Assembly (NCBI GenBank): GCA_021299675.1
Contig: JAJTIF010000148.1
Span: 1-13,744 of the forward strand
Reading direction: 5' to 3'
Source of the DNA: Pseudomonadota bacterium
Lineage (GTDB): Bacteria > Bdellovibrionota > Bacteriovoracia > Bacteriovoracales > Bacteriovoracaceae
DNA length: 13,744 nt
The notes under the pieces were generated by a model. That model had not been told where the DNA came from and made no database searches. It was given only the letters and a program-made list of their open reading frames with translations. The position numbers and the translations under genes were made by a program. Position 1 is the stretch's first letter. Each line of letters opens with the position of its first letter. Below are positions 6,541 through 13,744 of this stretch, piece by piece.

Positions 6541-8472
6541 ATGCTCACCAGTCTCGCTGAATTTAAGTACTACCAATCTTTTCGCGTACCTGTCGAAAGT
6601 CGAGATGATGTTCTCTTTTTAGTGGAGCAAGAAGATGAGATGGGAAAGTTTCGTCCAGTGGAGAAACTCAAGTTCCAAGACGTCTCTCTCACAGGTATGG
6701 GCTTCTCAACGGACGCTCGATTTGCCGTCGGCGAGGAGATCCGCTGCTCAATTCAGTTTAAGCGCTTTCGCCATGAGTTCACGGCCACCATCGTGCGTGC
6801 CTGGAGTGTGAAAGGCTCCTTTGATGGTCAGCTGATGAACTATGGCTGTGAGATCGATAAAGAAGACTACCCACAGATGAAGCGCTTCATCGAGCAATAC
6901 GTCATGAGTCTGCCTCCTGAGAGACTGCGCGAGAGTTTAACCAAGCTTGCTCTGACCGAGAGGTTCTCCTCCGCTGAAGAGGGCTTCGAGATGTTTTCAC
7001 TTCTCCTATCGCTCTTCAAAGACATCACGCAGTTTGGTAACAAAGAGAAATTCATCGAGAGCATGCTGGAGGAAATAACCCGTATCCTTAACGCTCAACG
7101 AGCGACCATCTTCCTCATCAATCCAGACACCAATGAGCTCGAGGCTGCCGCTGCGCTCGGAATCGACAAGGAACTACTGAAGTTTGACTACCGTAAAGGT
7201 ATCGCTGGATCAGTGTTCACAACTGGGGTCGCTCTGAACATTGACTGTAAGACAGACAAAGTGCGCTTCTCTGAGGAGATTGACCGAGTCACAGGGTATC
7301 AGACTAAGAGTATCATCTGTGCGCCAATTCATAACCGCGAAGATAAGATCATCGGCGTGATCGAGATCCTCAACAAGCGCAATGAAGATCGCTTCACAGC
7401 GGAAGATGAAAAAACCATGAAAGTCTTGGGGCTCATTTGTTCATCCGTGTTCCATAACTATAATCCCATCTCTGAGAAATCTCTTATCCGAAGATTCTCG
7501 ACTCCATATGACCGTGAGCACGCTTGGATTGGTCGCTCGCAGGTCACAGGTGAAGTACGAAAATCCATCATGAAGCTCAAAGACATCGACTCCCCACTGT
7601 TTATCACGGGTGAGCCTGGTAACGGCAAAAGGCTCCTGGCCCGTATTATGCATGCGGAAGGGAAACGGGGACTCAGACCCTACCACATGATCAACTGCCA
7701 GGGCATCGATGAGCAGGACCTAGAGCGTCAAATGTTTGAGCAGCTCGAAGCTTGTGTCGGCGGCTCCATCGTGTTCGGTGAAATCGGCTTCATGCCACTT
7801 AAAGTGCAAACTAAACTTATCCAGTGCCTCACGGAGCGCCGAATCCCCAATTCAACTATCACACTTGATGTGCGGGTGATGGCGACTTCGTCGCAAGAGC
7901 TCGACTCGCTGGTGGCGGAGAATAAGTTCAACCCTGATCTACTCCACTATTTCGGTGCGAGCCATATCGCGATCGAGCCTTTGAGAAAAAGAAAAGCGGA
8001 CCTCGAAGACCTGACCGCGTACTTTTTGAGAAAGGAGTGTCGCAAGCAGGGACTTCTCTTGAAGGAGTTCTCGCCAGAGCTGCGCGAGATGATCCAAAAC
8101 TACAACTGGCCTGGCAACGTGGCAGAGCTTGAGCAGGTGATCCAGAAGGCTGTTCTCTATAATCCAAAAACTCATATCATCACTGAGCTCGGCAACAAGA
8201 CCACGCCAGTGCTGGATATGTCGAAACAGGGCGGCTGTCAATTGGACCACATTCCACATGCAGATGATGCAAATTTCCCTCTGAAAGACCGTGTCGCCCT
8301 GGTTGAGCGTGAAATGATTCTCTCTGAGATTAAACGCCACAAGGGCAACAAATCAAAAGCTGCTCTCACTATGGGGATTTCTCGCGAAGCCCTTCGTAAG
8401 AAGCTACTCCAGAGTGACGAGATACTTGAGCAAATCAAATCTCAACCGAAAGAAGAAAAGAAGGCCGCATAA
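6541..8472 (+). CDS. PilZ-GAF-AAA+-Fis protein resembling a degenerate sigma-54 activator
   Basis: A 643-aa cytoplasmic regulator. Domains in order: PilZ (about 12-120; DVSLTG at 47-52 is kept but the usual RxxxR is not clear, so c-di-GMP binding is uncertain), GAF (about 165-305), sigma-54-type AAA+ (about 328-545) and a Fis-type helix-turn-helix (about 594-625, KSKAALTMGISREALRKKL). Walker A (GEPGNGK, 357-363), sensor I region (DVRVMATS), PLRKRKADLEDL and WPGNVAEL are recognisable. The AAA+ domain is nevertheless damaged. The stretch that should hold the sigma-54-contacting GAFTGA loop is shortened and lacks it (396-408). Walker B reads IVFGEIG, with Gly413 in place of Asp. The FRxDLYYRL arginine-finger segment reads FNPDLLHYF. 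It may be a DNA-binding regulator independent of sigma-54 activation. It lies 73 bases upstream of cdaA. Confidence 0.9.
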   Translation: MLTSLAEFKYYQSFRVPVESRDDVLFLVEQEDEMGKFRPVEKLKFQDVSLTGMGFSTDARFAVGEEIRCSIQFKRFRHEFTATIVRAWSVKGSFDGQLMNYGCEIDKEDYPQMKRFIEQYVMSLPPERLRESLTKLALTERFSSAEEGFEMFSLLLSLFKDITQFGNKEKFIESMLEEITRILNAQRATIFLINPDTNELEAAAALGIDKELLKFDYRKGIAGSVFTTGVALNIDCKTDKVRFSEEIDRVTGYQTKSIICAPIHNREDKIIGVIEILNKRNEDRFTAEDEKTMKVLGLICSSVFHNYNPISEKSLIRRFSTPYDREHAWIGRSQVTGEVRKSIMKLKDIDSPLFITGEPGNGKRLLARIMHAEGKRGLRPYHMINCQGIDEQDLERQMFEQLEACVGGSIVFGEIGFMPLKVQTKLIQCLTERRIPNSTITLDVRVMATSSQELDSLVAENKFNPDLLHYFGASHIAIEPLRKRKADLEDLTAYFLRKECRKQGLLLKEFSPELREMIQNYNWPGNVAELEQVIQKAVLYNPKTHIITELGNKTTPVLDMSKQGGCQLDHIPHADDANFPLKDRVALVEREMILSEIKRHKGNKSKAALTMGISREALRKKLLQSDEILEQIKSQPKEEKKAA

Positions 8473-8487
8473 TTTTTGCGGTCTTCT
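8459..8487 (+). terminator. Hairpin across the regulator stop codon, possible terminator
   Basis: An 11-bp stem (8459-8469 with 8477-8487, one G-T wobble) with loop TAATTTT carries the last two bases of the stop codon. A pyrimidine-rich stretch follows but no uninterrupted T-run. It would separate the regulator from the cdaA operon if it terminates. RNA stabilisation is another possibility. Confidence 0.5.
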
Positions 8488-8511
8488 CTTACTTCTTTCT
8501 CTCACTTAGCC

Positions 8512-8517
8512 GATAAT
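8512..8517 (+). promoter_or_regulatory. Possible -10 element for the cdaA operon
   Basis: GATAAT matches the -10 consensus at 5 of 6 bases and lies 28 bases before the cdaA start, just after the hairpin. No good -35 is visible at the expected distance, so support is weak. Confidence 0.25.
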
Positions 8518-8533
8518 ATCTTAAAGCCATGAC

Positions 8534-8538
8534 AAGGA
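8534..8538 (+). promoter_or_regulatory. Ribosome binding site supporting the TTG start of cdaA
   Basis: AAGGA is 7 bases before the TTG at 8546. The two nearby ATGs (8529 and 8538) are out of frame, so the TTG is the likely start. Confidence 0.7.
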
Positions 8539-8545
8539 TGAGTCA

Positions 8546-9352
8546 TTGAAGGATATTGTTCCCTTCCTCAATAATTTGCGGATTATCGATCTCGTAGACG
8601 TGCTACTTGTGTCGCTGATTATTTATCGTCTGCTCTTGATCGTCCAGGGCACGCGAGCCGTGCAGATGTTGATTGGGTTAGCGGCGATGGCGCTCTTGTG
8701 GTTTGGTGCCAGTACCTACGAGCTGCATGCCCTCAGTTGGATTCTGCAATTGTTCTTCGACTACCTCTTCATCCTCGTGATTGTTCTTTTTCAGGATCAA
8801 ATCAAAAGTGCACTGGCCGCGTTCGGTGGTACAAAAATCATTGGTAATAATGCCAAGGGTCGCCTCGATCAGCAGATTGAAGAAGTGGTCATCGCAGCTC
8901 AGCGCCTCTCGCGTGAGCGCACCGGTGCTTTGATCGTGTTTGAAAAAAATCACGGGCTCCTCAATTACTCTCTCACGGGCACCAGGCTGGATGCGCGCAT
9001 CCACGCCGATGTGCTCTACGCTCTCTTTCAAGCAAAGTCTCCCCTGCATGACGGAGCGGTGATCATCTATGAAGGCAAGCTGCAGTCAGCAGGCTGCTTC
9101 CTTCCGCTCTCGAAGTCAGGGGATGTGGATCGCAACTTCGGAACCCGTCACCGAGCAGCCCTTGGGATCACGGAAGTCTCCGATGCCGTGGTGGTGGTGG
9201 TGTCAGAGGAAACGGGCAAGATCCAAGTCTGTCACGAGGGGTTGTTTGAGGGCGTCAGTGATGAGAACACTCTTCGCAAAAAACTGCGCGAGAAGCTCCT
9301 GATGGGTGGAAAGACAGTGATGTCCCCCTTGCGACTGGGAGCCAGCGGATGA
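8546..9352 (+). CDS. cdaA: Diadenylate cyclase CdaA (DacA), c-di-AMP synthase
   Basis: CdaA condenses two ATP into the second messenger c-di-AMP at the inner face of the membrane. The 268-aa protein has three hydrophobic helices (roughly 15-33, 38-55 and 62-83), then LFQDQIKSALAAFG and the DAC domain. Its catalytic DGA is at 169-171 (LHDGA) and the ATP-binding GTRHR at 199-203. Both motifs are intact, so activity is expected. Translation appears to begin at TTG, supported by AAGGA 7 bases upstream and by the N-terminus (MKDIVPFLNNLRIIDLVDV) matching the family. The stop overlaps the next gene's start by 4 bases (ATGA), giving translational coupling. In Firmicutes CdaA is controlled by CdaR and GlmM, both encoded directly downstream here, so the same complex is likely. 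Confidence 0.96.
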   Translation: MKDIVPFLNNLRIIDLVDVLLVSLIIYRLLLIVQGTRAVQMLIGLAAMALLWFGASTYELHALSWILQLFFDYLFILVIVLFQDQIKSALAAFGGTKIIGNNAKGRLDQQIEEVVIAAQRLSRERTGALIVFEKNHGLLNYSLTGTRLDARIHADVLYALFQAKSPLHDGAVIIYEGKLQSAGCFLPLSKSGDVDRNFGTRHRAALGITEVSDAVVVVVSEETGKIQVCHEGLFEGVSDENTLRKKLREKLLMGGKTVMSPLRLGASG

Positions 9353-10260
9353 TTAAGATCAGCTCCACAAAATACACGCTTCGCCTCTTCTCTCTGCTCA
9401 CCGCAATCGTGCTCTGGTTCTACGTCCTCAACGCCGCCCGCTCGACCATCGATAAAACTTTTACGGTCCAGTATATCTTGCCCGATCACATGGTGTTTCA
9501 AACCAAGCCAGTGCAAGAAGTAACCATCACGCTGGAAGGGCCTCGAACTTTCATGCGCTCTGTGATTGACCGGGAGGAAAAGCTCACGATCGATCTGACC
9601 AAGGCTCCCTACCGAGAGAATAATCGCCCGAGCATTCCCATCAAGCTTGATGAATTGGTTTTGCCCTTCGGGATTAAGGCCGAGAAAGTAAATCCGCGCG
9701 TGCTGAATCTAAAGCTTGAGAGAAAAATTACCAAAGTTCTTACCGTCAAAGCTCCGCTGATTGGCGATATTCCCAGTGATTTGATCCTGGAGGATGTGCG
9801 AGTTTTTCCAAAAGACGTAGAGGTGAGCGGGCCTCGTAGCGTACTCTCAAAGATGAAAGAGATGAGCACGCGTTCAATCGAAATCGAGTCCCTCTTTGGA
9901 CAAACGAGCCTGAGTTTGGATTGGAACCTTTCAGATGAAAGGATCGTCATCACTGATGGGATTTCTCCTCAGCTCAAATACACCCTGAAGGCCCGTCGCT
10001 CTAATCTTATTTTAGATAAGATTCCCGTCAGGCTACTGGGAGAAGGGGAGCTTGTGCGTCAGCGCGAGGTGGAGCTCATTTTGTGGGCACCCATGGACGT
10101 GATTCGTCGAGTAGACAAGAGAGATTTAAACGTTCAAGTATGGGCTGAGATCCCAGAGAACAGTAAAGGGCGAGTGGAAGTGGAGCTGCGCGCGGTGCTT
10201 CCGCCCCGGCTTCATTTGATTGAGATCCGTCCAAAGAGAGTTCTTGTAGAGCCTCGCTAG
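9349..10260 (+). CDS. cdaR: YbbR-domain protein CdaR, regulator of CdaA
   Basis: A 303-aa membrane-anchored protein. One N-terminal helix (about 9-28, with the typical LWFYVLNA end) is followed by an extracytoplasmic beta-rich region. I read it as about three YbbR repeats, with recurring 'V.VSGPRSVL'-like segments such as EGPRTF (62-67) and SGPRSV (157-162). In Firmicutes CdaR binds CdaA through its membrane segment and modulates c-di-AMP production. Low sequence conservation is normal for the family, so the assignment rests on topology, the YbbR motifs and its place between cdaA and glmM. The ATG lies within the cdaA stop (ATGA overlap). In this Gram-negative setting the soluble part would lie in the periplasm. 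Confidence 0.88.
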   Translation: MIKISSTKYTLRLFSLLTAIVLWFYVLNAARSTIDKTFTVQYILPDHMVFQTKPVQEVTITLEGPRTFMRSVIDREEKLTIDLTKAPYRENNRPSIPIKLDELVLPFGIKAEKVNPRVLNLKLERKITKVLTVKAPLIGDIPSDLILEDVRVFPKDVEVSGPRSVLSKMKEMSTRSIEIESLFGQTSLSLDWNLSDERIVITDGISPQLKYTLKARRSNLILDKIPVRLLGEGELVRQREVELILWAPMDVIRRVDKRDLNVQVWAEIPENSKGRVEVELRAVLPPRLHLIEIRPKRVLVEPR

Positions 10261-10265
10261 GCTCT
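10248..10265 (+). other. Short hairpin across the cdaR stop codon
   Basis: AGAGCC (10248-10253) and GGCTCT (10260-10265) form a perfect 6-bp stem with a 6-base loop, spanning the TAG stop. No T-run follows. It may be a processing or partial attenuation site in the operon, or chance. Confidence 0.3.
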
Positions 10266-10272
10266 GGTAAAC

Positions 10273-10294
10273 TTGCCTCATATACAAGAGGTAA
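10273..10294 (+). promoter_or_regulatory. Hairpin covering the glmM ribosome binding site
   Basis: TTGCCTC (10273-10279) can pair with GAGGTAA (10288-10294) in a 7-bp stem with one G-T wobble and an 8-base loop. The Shine-Dalgarno AGAGG (10287-10291) would be mostly hidden in the stem, 7 bases before the glmM ATG. It could lower glmM translation relative to cdaA and cdaR. Structure drawn by eye, no energy computed. Confidence 0.3.
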
Positions 10295-10298
10295 AACT

Positions 10299-11660
10299 AT
10301 GTCTGACACAAGAAAACTTTTTGGTACCGATGGCATCCGTGGCAAGGCCAATGTTCATCCCATGACGGGCGAAGTCGCCATGGCCTTGGGCCGAGCGGTC
10401 ACTCACTACTTTCAAAAAAATTCGGGCAAAAAACCGGTGATCATTATTGGCAAAGACACGCGTCTGTCGTGTTACATGCTTGAGCAGGCTTTTTCTGCTG
10501 GAGTGTGCTCCCAGGGAGGTCGCGCGATCCTCACAGGACCTCTACCGACGCCGGGTGTAGCTTTTGTGACCACCAGCATGCGCGCCGATGCAGGCGTGAT
10601 GATCTCGGCCAGCCACAATCCTTTTGAAGATAACGGTATTAAAATCTTTGATCGCACCGGGCATAAGCTGGCCGATGAGGTGGAGCTTGAACTGGAGCGG
10701 ATGATTCTAAACCCTTCGCTCATCCCCTCTAAAACCGGCACCGAGCTGGGAAGCGCTAAGCGCCTGGATGAAGTGATCGGCCGCTACATCGTACATGCGA
10801 AGTCTGCGTTTAATTCCCACTACTCACTGGAGGGACTGCGCATTGTCGTCGACGGTGCCAACGGTGCGGGTTACAAACTTGCCCCCCAGGTGTTCGAAGA
10901 GCTGGGTGCAGAAGTTATTTCCATTGGGAAAGAGCCCAACGGCCACAACATCAATAAAAACTGCGGTGCCCTCTTTCCCCTTAATTGTGCTGAGCAGGTG
11001 GTGAAGTTTCGGGCCGATCTCGGCGTGTGCGTGGATGGTGACGCCGACCGCTTAGTGCTGATTGATAAAACTGGTGCCATCGTGGATGGAGACAAGATCA
11101 TCGGGCTGTGCGCTCGCTTTCTCAAGGATTCTGGCCAGCTCGATGCGGGCCATGAAGTCATCGGCACGGTCATGAGTAACTTTGGTCTTGAAGTATTCTT
11201 AAAAAAACACGGCATGAGCCTCCATCGCACCCAAGTGGGTGATCGCTACATCGTCGAGCAGATGCGCTCCTCGGGAGCAGTGTTTGGTGGCGAGCCCTCG
11301 GGGCACCTCGTGTTTAAGAAGCACTCCACTACCGGGGACGGGATTCTCGCGGCACTTAAAGTGATCGAGGCCATGAAGTTTTATAAAAAAGAATTGAGCG
11401 AACTCGCCGCGGAAGTCGAGCTCTATCCGCAGATGCTCTTGAACACCGTGATTGCACGGAAGCTTCCCTTCGAGGATGTGCCGGCGATCCAAGCGGCCGT
11501 GAAAGAAGCAGAAAAAGAACTCCACGGTACCGGGCGCTTGCTCCTGCGCTATTCAGGCACCGAGCACTTGGCTCGAGTGATGGTTGAGGGACAAAACGCT
11601 GAGCTCGTTAAAAAGATCTGCCACCAACTCAAAGACGTTGTGGCTAAACAACTAGGTTAA
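10299..11660 (+). CDS. glmM: Phosphoglucosamine mutase GlmM
   Basis: GlmM converts glucosamine-6-phosphate to glucosamine-1-phosphate, the entry to UDP-GlcNAc for peptidoglycan and lipopolysaccharide. The 453-aa length is normal for this alpha-D-phosphohexomutase. The phosphoserine loop is ISASHNP (102-108), active Ser105. The metal loop is DGDADR (246-251), the sugar-binding loop GEPSGH (331-336) and the phosphate-binding loop RYSGTE (417-422). The N-terminal KLFGTDGIRG (6-15) is the usual GlmM opening. All four active-site loops are intact. The ATG at 10299 has AGAGG 7 bases upstream, in a possible hairpin. In Firmicutes GlmM also binds and inhibits CdaA, so its position in this operon supports coupling of c-di-AMP level to cell-wall precursor supply. 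Confidence 0.97.
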   Translation: MSDTRKLFGTDGIRGKANVHPMTGEVAMALGRAVTHYFQKNSGKKPVIIIGKDTRLSCYMLEQAFSAGVCSQGGRAILTGPLPTPGVAFVTTSMRADAGVMISASHNPFEDNGIKIFDRTGHKLADEVELELERMILNPSLIPSKTGTELGSAKRLDEVIGRYIVHAKSAFNSHYSLEGLRIVVDGANGAGYKLAPQVFEELGAEVISIGKEPNGHNINKNCGALFPLNCAEQVVKFRADLGVCVDGDADRLVLIDKTGAIVDGDKIIGLCARFLKDSGQLDAGHEVIGTVMSNFGLEVFLKKHGMSLHRTQVGDRYIVEQMRSSGAVFGGEPSGHLVFKKHSTTGDGILAALKVIEAMKFYKKELSELAAEVELYPQMLLNTVIARKLPFEDVPAIQAAVKEAEKELHGTGRLLLRYSGTEHLARVMVEGQNAELVKKICHQLKDVVAKQLG

Positions 11661-11663
11661 CTT

Positions 11664-12404
11664 ATGCGTCCTCGTTTAGGTGTCAACATCGATCACGTCG
11701 CGACCTTGCGCCAGCAGCGCGGAGAGAGCTACCCCAATATCGAGCGCGCAGCGGAACTCTCTCTCAAGGCGGGCGCTGATCAGATCACGATCCATCTGCG
11801 CGAAGACCGTCGCCACATCCAAGACGCCGATGTTCCTGCGGTACAGACCGTTTGCAGTGGGCTGAAGAAACTCTTCAACCTCGAGATGGGCTGCTCCGAT
11901 GAAATGGTCGGTATCGCTTCACGCATTAAGCCTGATTGGGTGTGCTTAGTCCCCGAGAAGCGTGAAGAGAAGACGACTGAGGGAGGACTGGCGGTGCTTG
12001 ATGACGTGAATTTTAAGCGCGTCTCCGGAGCAGTGGAGACGATCCTCAAGCACTCTCCTCGAACTAAAATTTCTCTCTTCGTTGAGGCGCACACACCCAC
12101 ACTGGAAGCCTGCCTGAGAATGCCGATTCATGCAGTGGAAATTCACACTGGAGACTACGCCCGTGATTTCCTGTTAAAAAAAGATCTCACGCCTCATCTG
12201 ACTCACTACCAAGAGGCTTACTACCTCATGAAAAATGCCCAAAAAGGTTTTCATGCGGGCCACGGTCTTACCAAGCACTCGCTGGCTCCTCTTTTGAAGC
12301 AGGGGCTGTTTGAAGAGTACAACATTGGTCACTGGATTGTGGGAGAAGCGGTCTTCAAGGGTCTTGAGACGGTCGTGGGCGACCTTGTGAAACAAATGAG
12401 CTAA
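11664..12404 (+). CDS. pdxJ: Pyridoxine 5'-phosphate synthase PdxJ
   Basis: PdxJ joins deoxyxylulose-5-phosphate and 3-amino-1-hydroxyacetone phosphate to make pyridoxine 5'-phosphate in the DXP-dependent vitamin B6 route (cytoplasm). The 246-aa TIM barrel shows GVNIDHVATLRQQRG (6-20), HLREDRRHI (44-52) with the expected catalytic His44, NLEMG (72-76) with Glu74, EIHTGDYA (159-166), and HAGHGL (197-202) with a catalytic His. The final motif reads NIGHWIVGEAVFKGL, with Trp where Ser is common. The ATG lies 3 bases after the glmM stop with AGG 7 bases upstream inside the glmM end, so the genes are co-translated. The usual acpS partner does not follow; nnr comes next. Confidence 0.96.
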   Translation: MRPRLGVNIDHVATLRQQRGESYPNIERAAELSLKAGADQITIHLREDRRHIQDADVPAVQTVCSGLKKLFNLEMGCSDEMVGIASRIKPDWVCLVPEKREEKTTEGGLAVLDDVNFKRVSGAVETILKHSPRTKISLFVEAHTPTLEACLRMPIHAVEIHTGDYARDFLLKKDLTPHLTHYQEAYYLMKNAQKGFHAGHGLTKHSLAPLLKQGLFEEYNIGHWIVGEAVFKGLETVVGDLVKQMS

Positions 12405-12407
12405 GTT

Positions 12408-12414
12408 AGAGGAG
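12408..12414 (+). promoter_or_regulatory. Ribosome binding site of nnr
   Basis: AGAGGAG 6 bases before the ATG at 12421. The strongest Shine-Dalgarno in the operon, it fixes the nnr start. Confidence 0.75.
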
Positions 12415-12420
12415 AAGCGT

Positions 12421-13744
12421 ATGCGGATTGTGACTCAAAGAGAAATGAAGCGAATCGAAGAAGAATCGGCGCGCAAGTATTCCTTCTCCGAACATCTGAT
12501 TGTGGAAAACGTCGGTCTCACGGCAGCCCTCGTGGTAGAGGAGCGCCTCGCCCTTTTTGAAACAGACGTGGACCTGATTGTCCTCGTGGGAAAGGGTAAC
12601 AATGGGGCGGATGGTTTAGCTCTGGCACGGCATCTGGTGAAAAGTGAGCGCAGCGTGCGTGCTTTTACTTTCTTTGAGCCTGCTCAGTGCTCTCAGGAGC
12701 TGCAAGACCAATTAAAAATCGCCAAAGCCTTCGGGGTTAAAGTCACGCCCATCCTGGACATGAATGAACTCGAAAGCTACTTCGCGCAAAACACCATGCC
12801 AAAAGTCATCATCGATGCCATCTTTGGTACAGGTATCCGCCTGCCGCTTTCAAATTTTATCTATGATGTGATTCACTTCATCAACGATAACTCCAACTAC
12901 ACCATCTCTTTGGATATCTCTACAGGTGTGGAAGGGGATTCAGGGTTGGCACAAGGAAACGCCCTCAAGGCAGATTTAACTCTGGCGATCGGTTTTCCTA
13001 AAGTAGGACATTTCGTCGCCGATGGGCAACGCTACACCGGTGAGCTTAAAACGTTGGAGATTGGTTTCCCACCTTTGCTGAAGGCTGAGGGCGCGGATAA
13101 ATTTCTTTTGACCCGGGAAAATCTCCCGTACAAGACTGATGCCCGCTCCAAGTTTGCTGATAAAAAGATCTTTGGTCACACGCTGGTGATCGGCGGCTCG
13201 CACGGTCTAACGGGTGCTGTGACCATGGCGTCGATTGCAGCCTTGAAATCCGGTTCAGGGCTTGTCACGGCTGCCACCTGGGAGCCCCAGTATTCAGACA
13301 TGGTGGCCCGCCTGATCCCTGAGGTCATGACGGGATTTATCCCTATGGATGAGAGCAAGTGGGGCAAGGTGCTACGAGGCTTGGATGTCTACAGCTCAAT
13401 TGTCATTGGGCCGGGGCTTGGAAAGTCCGCTCGCTCACGTCGCCTGGTGCTGGAGATCCTGAATAACTTTACGGGGCCTGTGGTGCTAGATGCGGACGCC
13501 ATCAATGCTCTCAACATTAATCAAGACGCTGAAGTCTTTGCCATGAGAAACGCGCCGACCATCATGACTCCGCACTTCGGAGAGTTCTCTCGCTTCTGTG
13601 GCATTCCCCTCAATGAGGTAGAGATCCATCCGGTGGATGTCCTCCGTCGCGCTGTCGAGCGTGTGAACTGTTCTATTATTCTCAAGGGGCCTTGTACCTT
13701 CATGGGACTGGCCAGTGGAAAAACCTACTTCAACTTCTCCCCCA
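12421..13744 (+). CDS. nnr: Bifunctional NAD(P)H-hydrate repair enzyme Nnr (3' partial)
   Basis: Nnr repairs damaged hydrated NAD(P)H. The N-terminal YjeF_N domain (about 1-215) epimerises S and R forms, and the C-terminal ribokinase-like domain (from about 230) dehydrates S-NAD(P)HX using ADP. Epimerase motifs: GNNGADG (59-65, Ala where Gly is common), DAIFGTGI (132-139) and LDISTGVEGDSG (164-175). Dehydratase motifs: VIGGSHGLTGA (256-266), IGPGLG (329-334), DADAIN (357-362), TPHFGEF (383-389) and LKG (421-423). The frame is open from the ATG to the window end, so only about 441 codons are seen and the C-terminus is missing. AGAGGAG (12408-12414) is a strong ribosome site 6 bases before the ATG. 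It begins 16 bases after the pdxJ stop and is the last visible gene of the operon. Confidence 0.95.
   Translation, partial: MRIVTQREMKRIEEESARKYSFSEHLIVENVGLTAALVVEERLALFETDVDLIVLVGKGNNGADGLALARHLVKSERSVRAFTFFEPAQCSQELQDQLKIAKAFGVKVTPILDMNELESYFAQNTMPKVIIDAIFGTGIRLPLSNFIYDVIHFINDNSNYTISLDISTGVEGDSGLAQGNALKADLTLAIGFPKVGHFVADGQRYTGELKTLEIGFPPLLKAEGADKFLLTRENLPYKTDARSKFADKKIFGHTLVIGGSHGLTGAVTMASIAALKSGSGLVTAATWEPQYSDMVARLIPEVMTGFIPMDESKWGKVLRGLDVYSSIVIGPGLGKSARSRRLVLEILNNFTGPVVLDADAINALNINQDAEVFAMRNAPTIMTPHFGEFSRFCGIPLNEVEIHPVDVLRRAVERVNCSIILKGPCTFMGLASGKTYFNFSP

Noticed and set aside
7939..8340. A 133-codon minus-strand open frame opposite the AAA+ region
   Set aside because: Antisense to a conserved domain with clear coding on +, with no recognisable protein features.

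Overview
This window looks like chromosomal DNA from a Gram-negative, roughly 50% GC bacterium. My best guess is a Bdellovibrio-type (Bdellovibrionota) organism. That guess is inferred from the overall gene mix (a cdaA-cdaR-glmM-pdxJ-nnr run, a PilZ-GAF-AAA+ regulator, an exported murein amidase-like protein and a GKRP-like double-SIS protein), not from a marker gene. The window is gene-dense, with no gene-free stretch above about 90 bases. I see no rRNA, tRNA, CRISPR array, insertion sequence or prophage.

Left part (1-2224): a 5'-truncated MurQ/GKRP-like double-SIS protein on + runs convergently into a two-gene minus-strand unit, queF (queuosine biosynthesis) then a short tatA (57 aa). The two stop codons share one CTAG palindrome. 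A short divergent spacer (2139-2224) separates queF from the next gene.

Centre-left (2225-6475): a 793-aa fusion of a complete ferrochelatase with a 12-helix MFS transporter ends on another CTAG shared stop, facing an exported M14 murein-peptide-amidase-like zinc peptidase on minus. Divergent from the peptidase, 46 bases away, is a RimK-like ATP-grasp ligase.

Centre (6541-8487): a PilZ-GAF-AAA+-Fis protein built like a sigma-54 activator. It lacks the GAFTGA loop, the Walker B aspartate and the usual arginine-finger residues, so it is probably not a working sigma-54 activator. A hairpin sits across its stop codon.

Right part (8546-13744): a tight + strand operon, cdaA (c-di-AMP synthase, TTG start), cdaR/ybbR (4-base overlap), glmM (UDP-GlcNAc and peptidoglycan precursor supply), pdxJ (vitamin B6) and nnr (NAD(P)HX repair, cut by the window end). 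CdaA, CdaR and GlmM form a known functional module linking c-di-AMP to cell-wall precursor synthesis. The other two genes are metabolic housekeeping.

The most unusual items are the ferrochelatase-transporter fusion, the degenerate enhancer-binding-protein-like regulator next to the c-di-AMP operon, and the bacterial GKRP-like protein that lacks a key MurQ catalytic residue.
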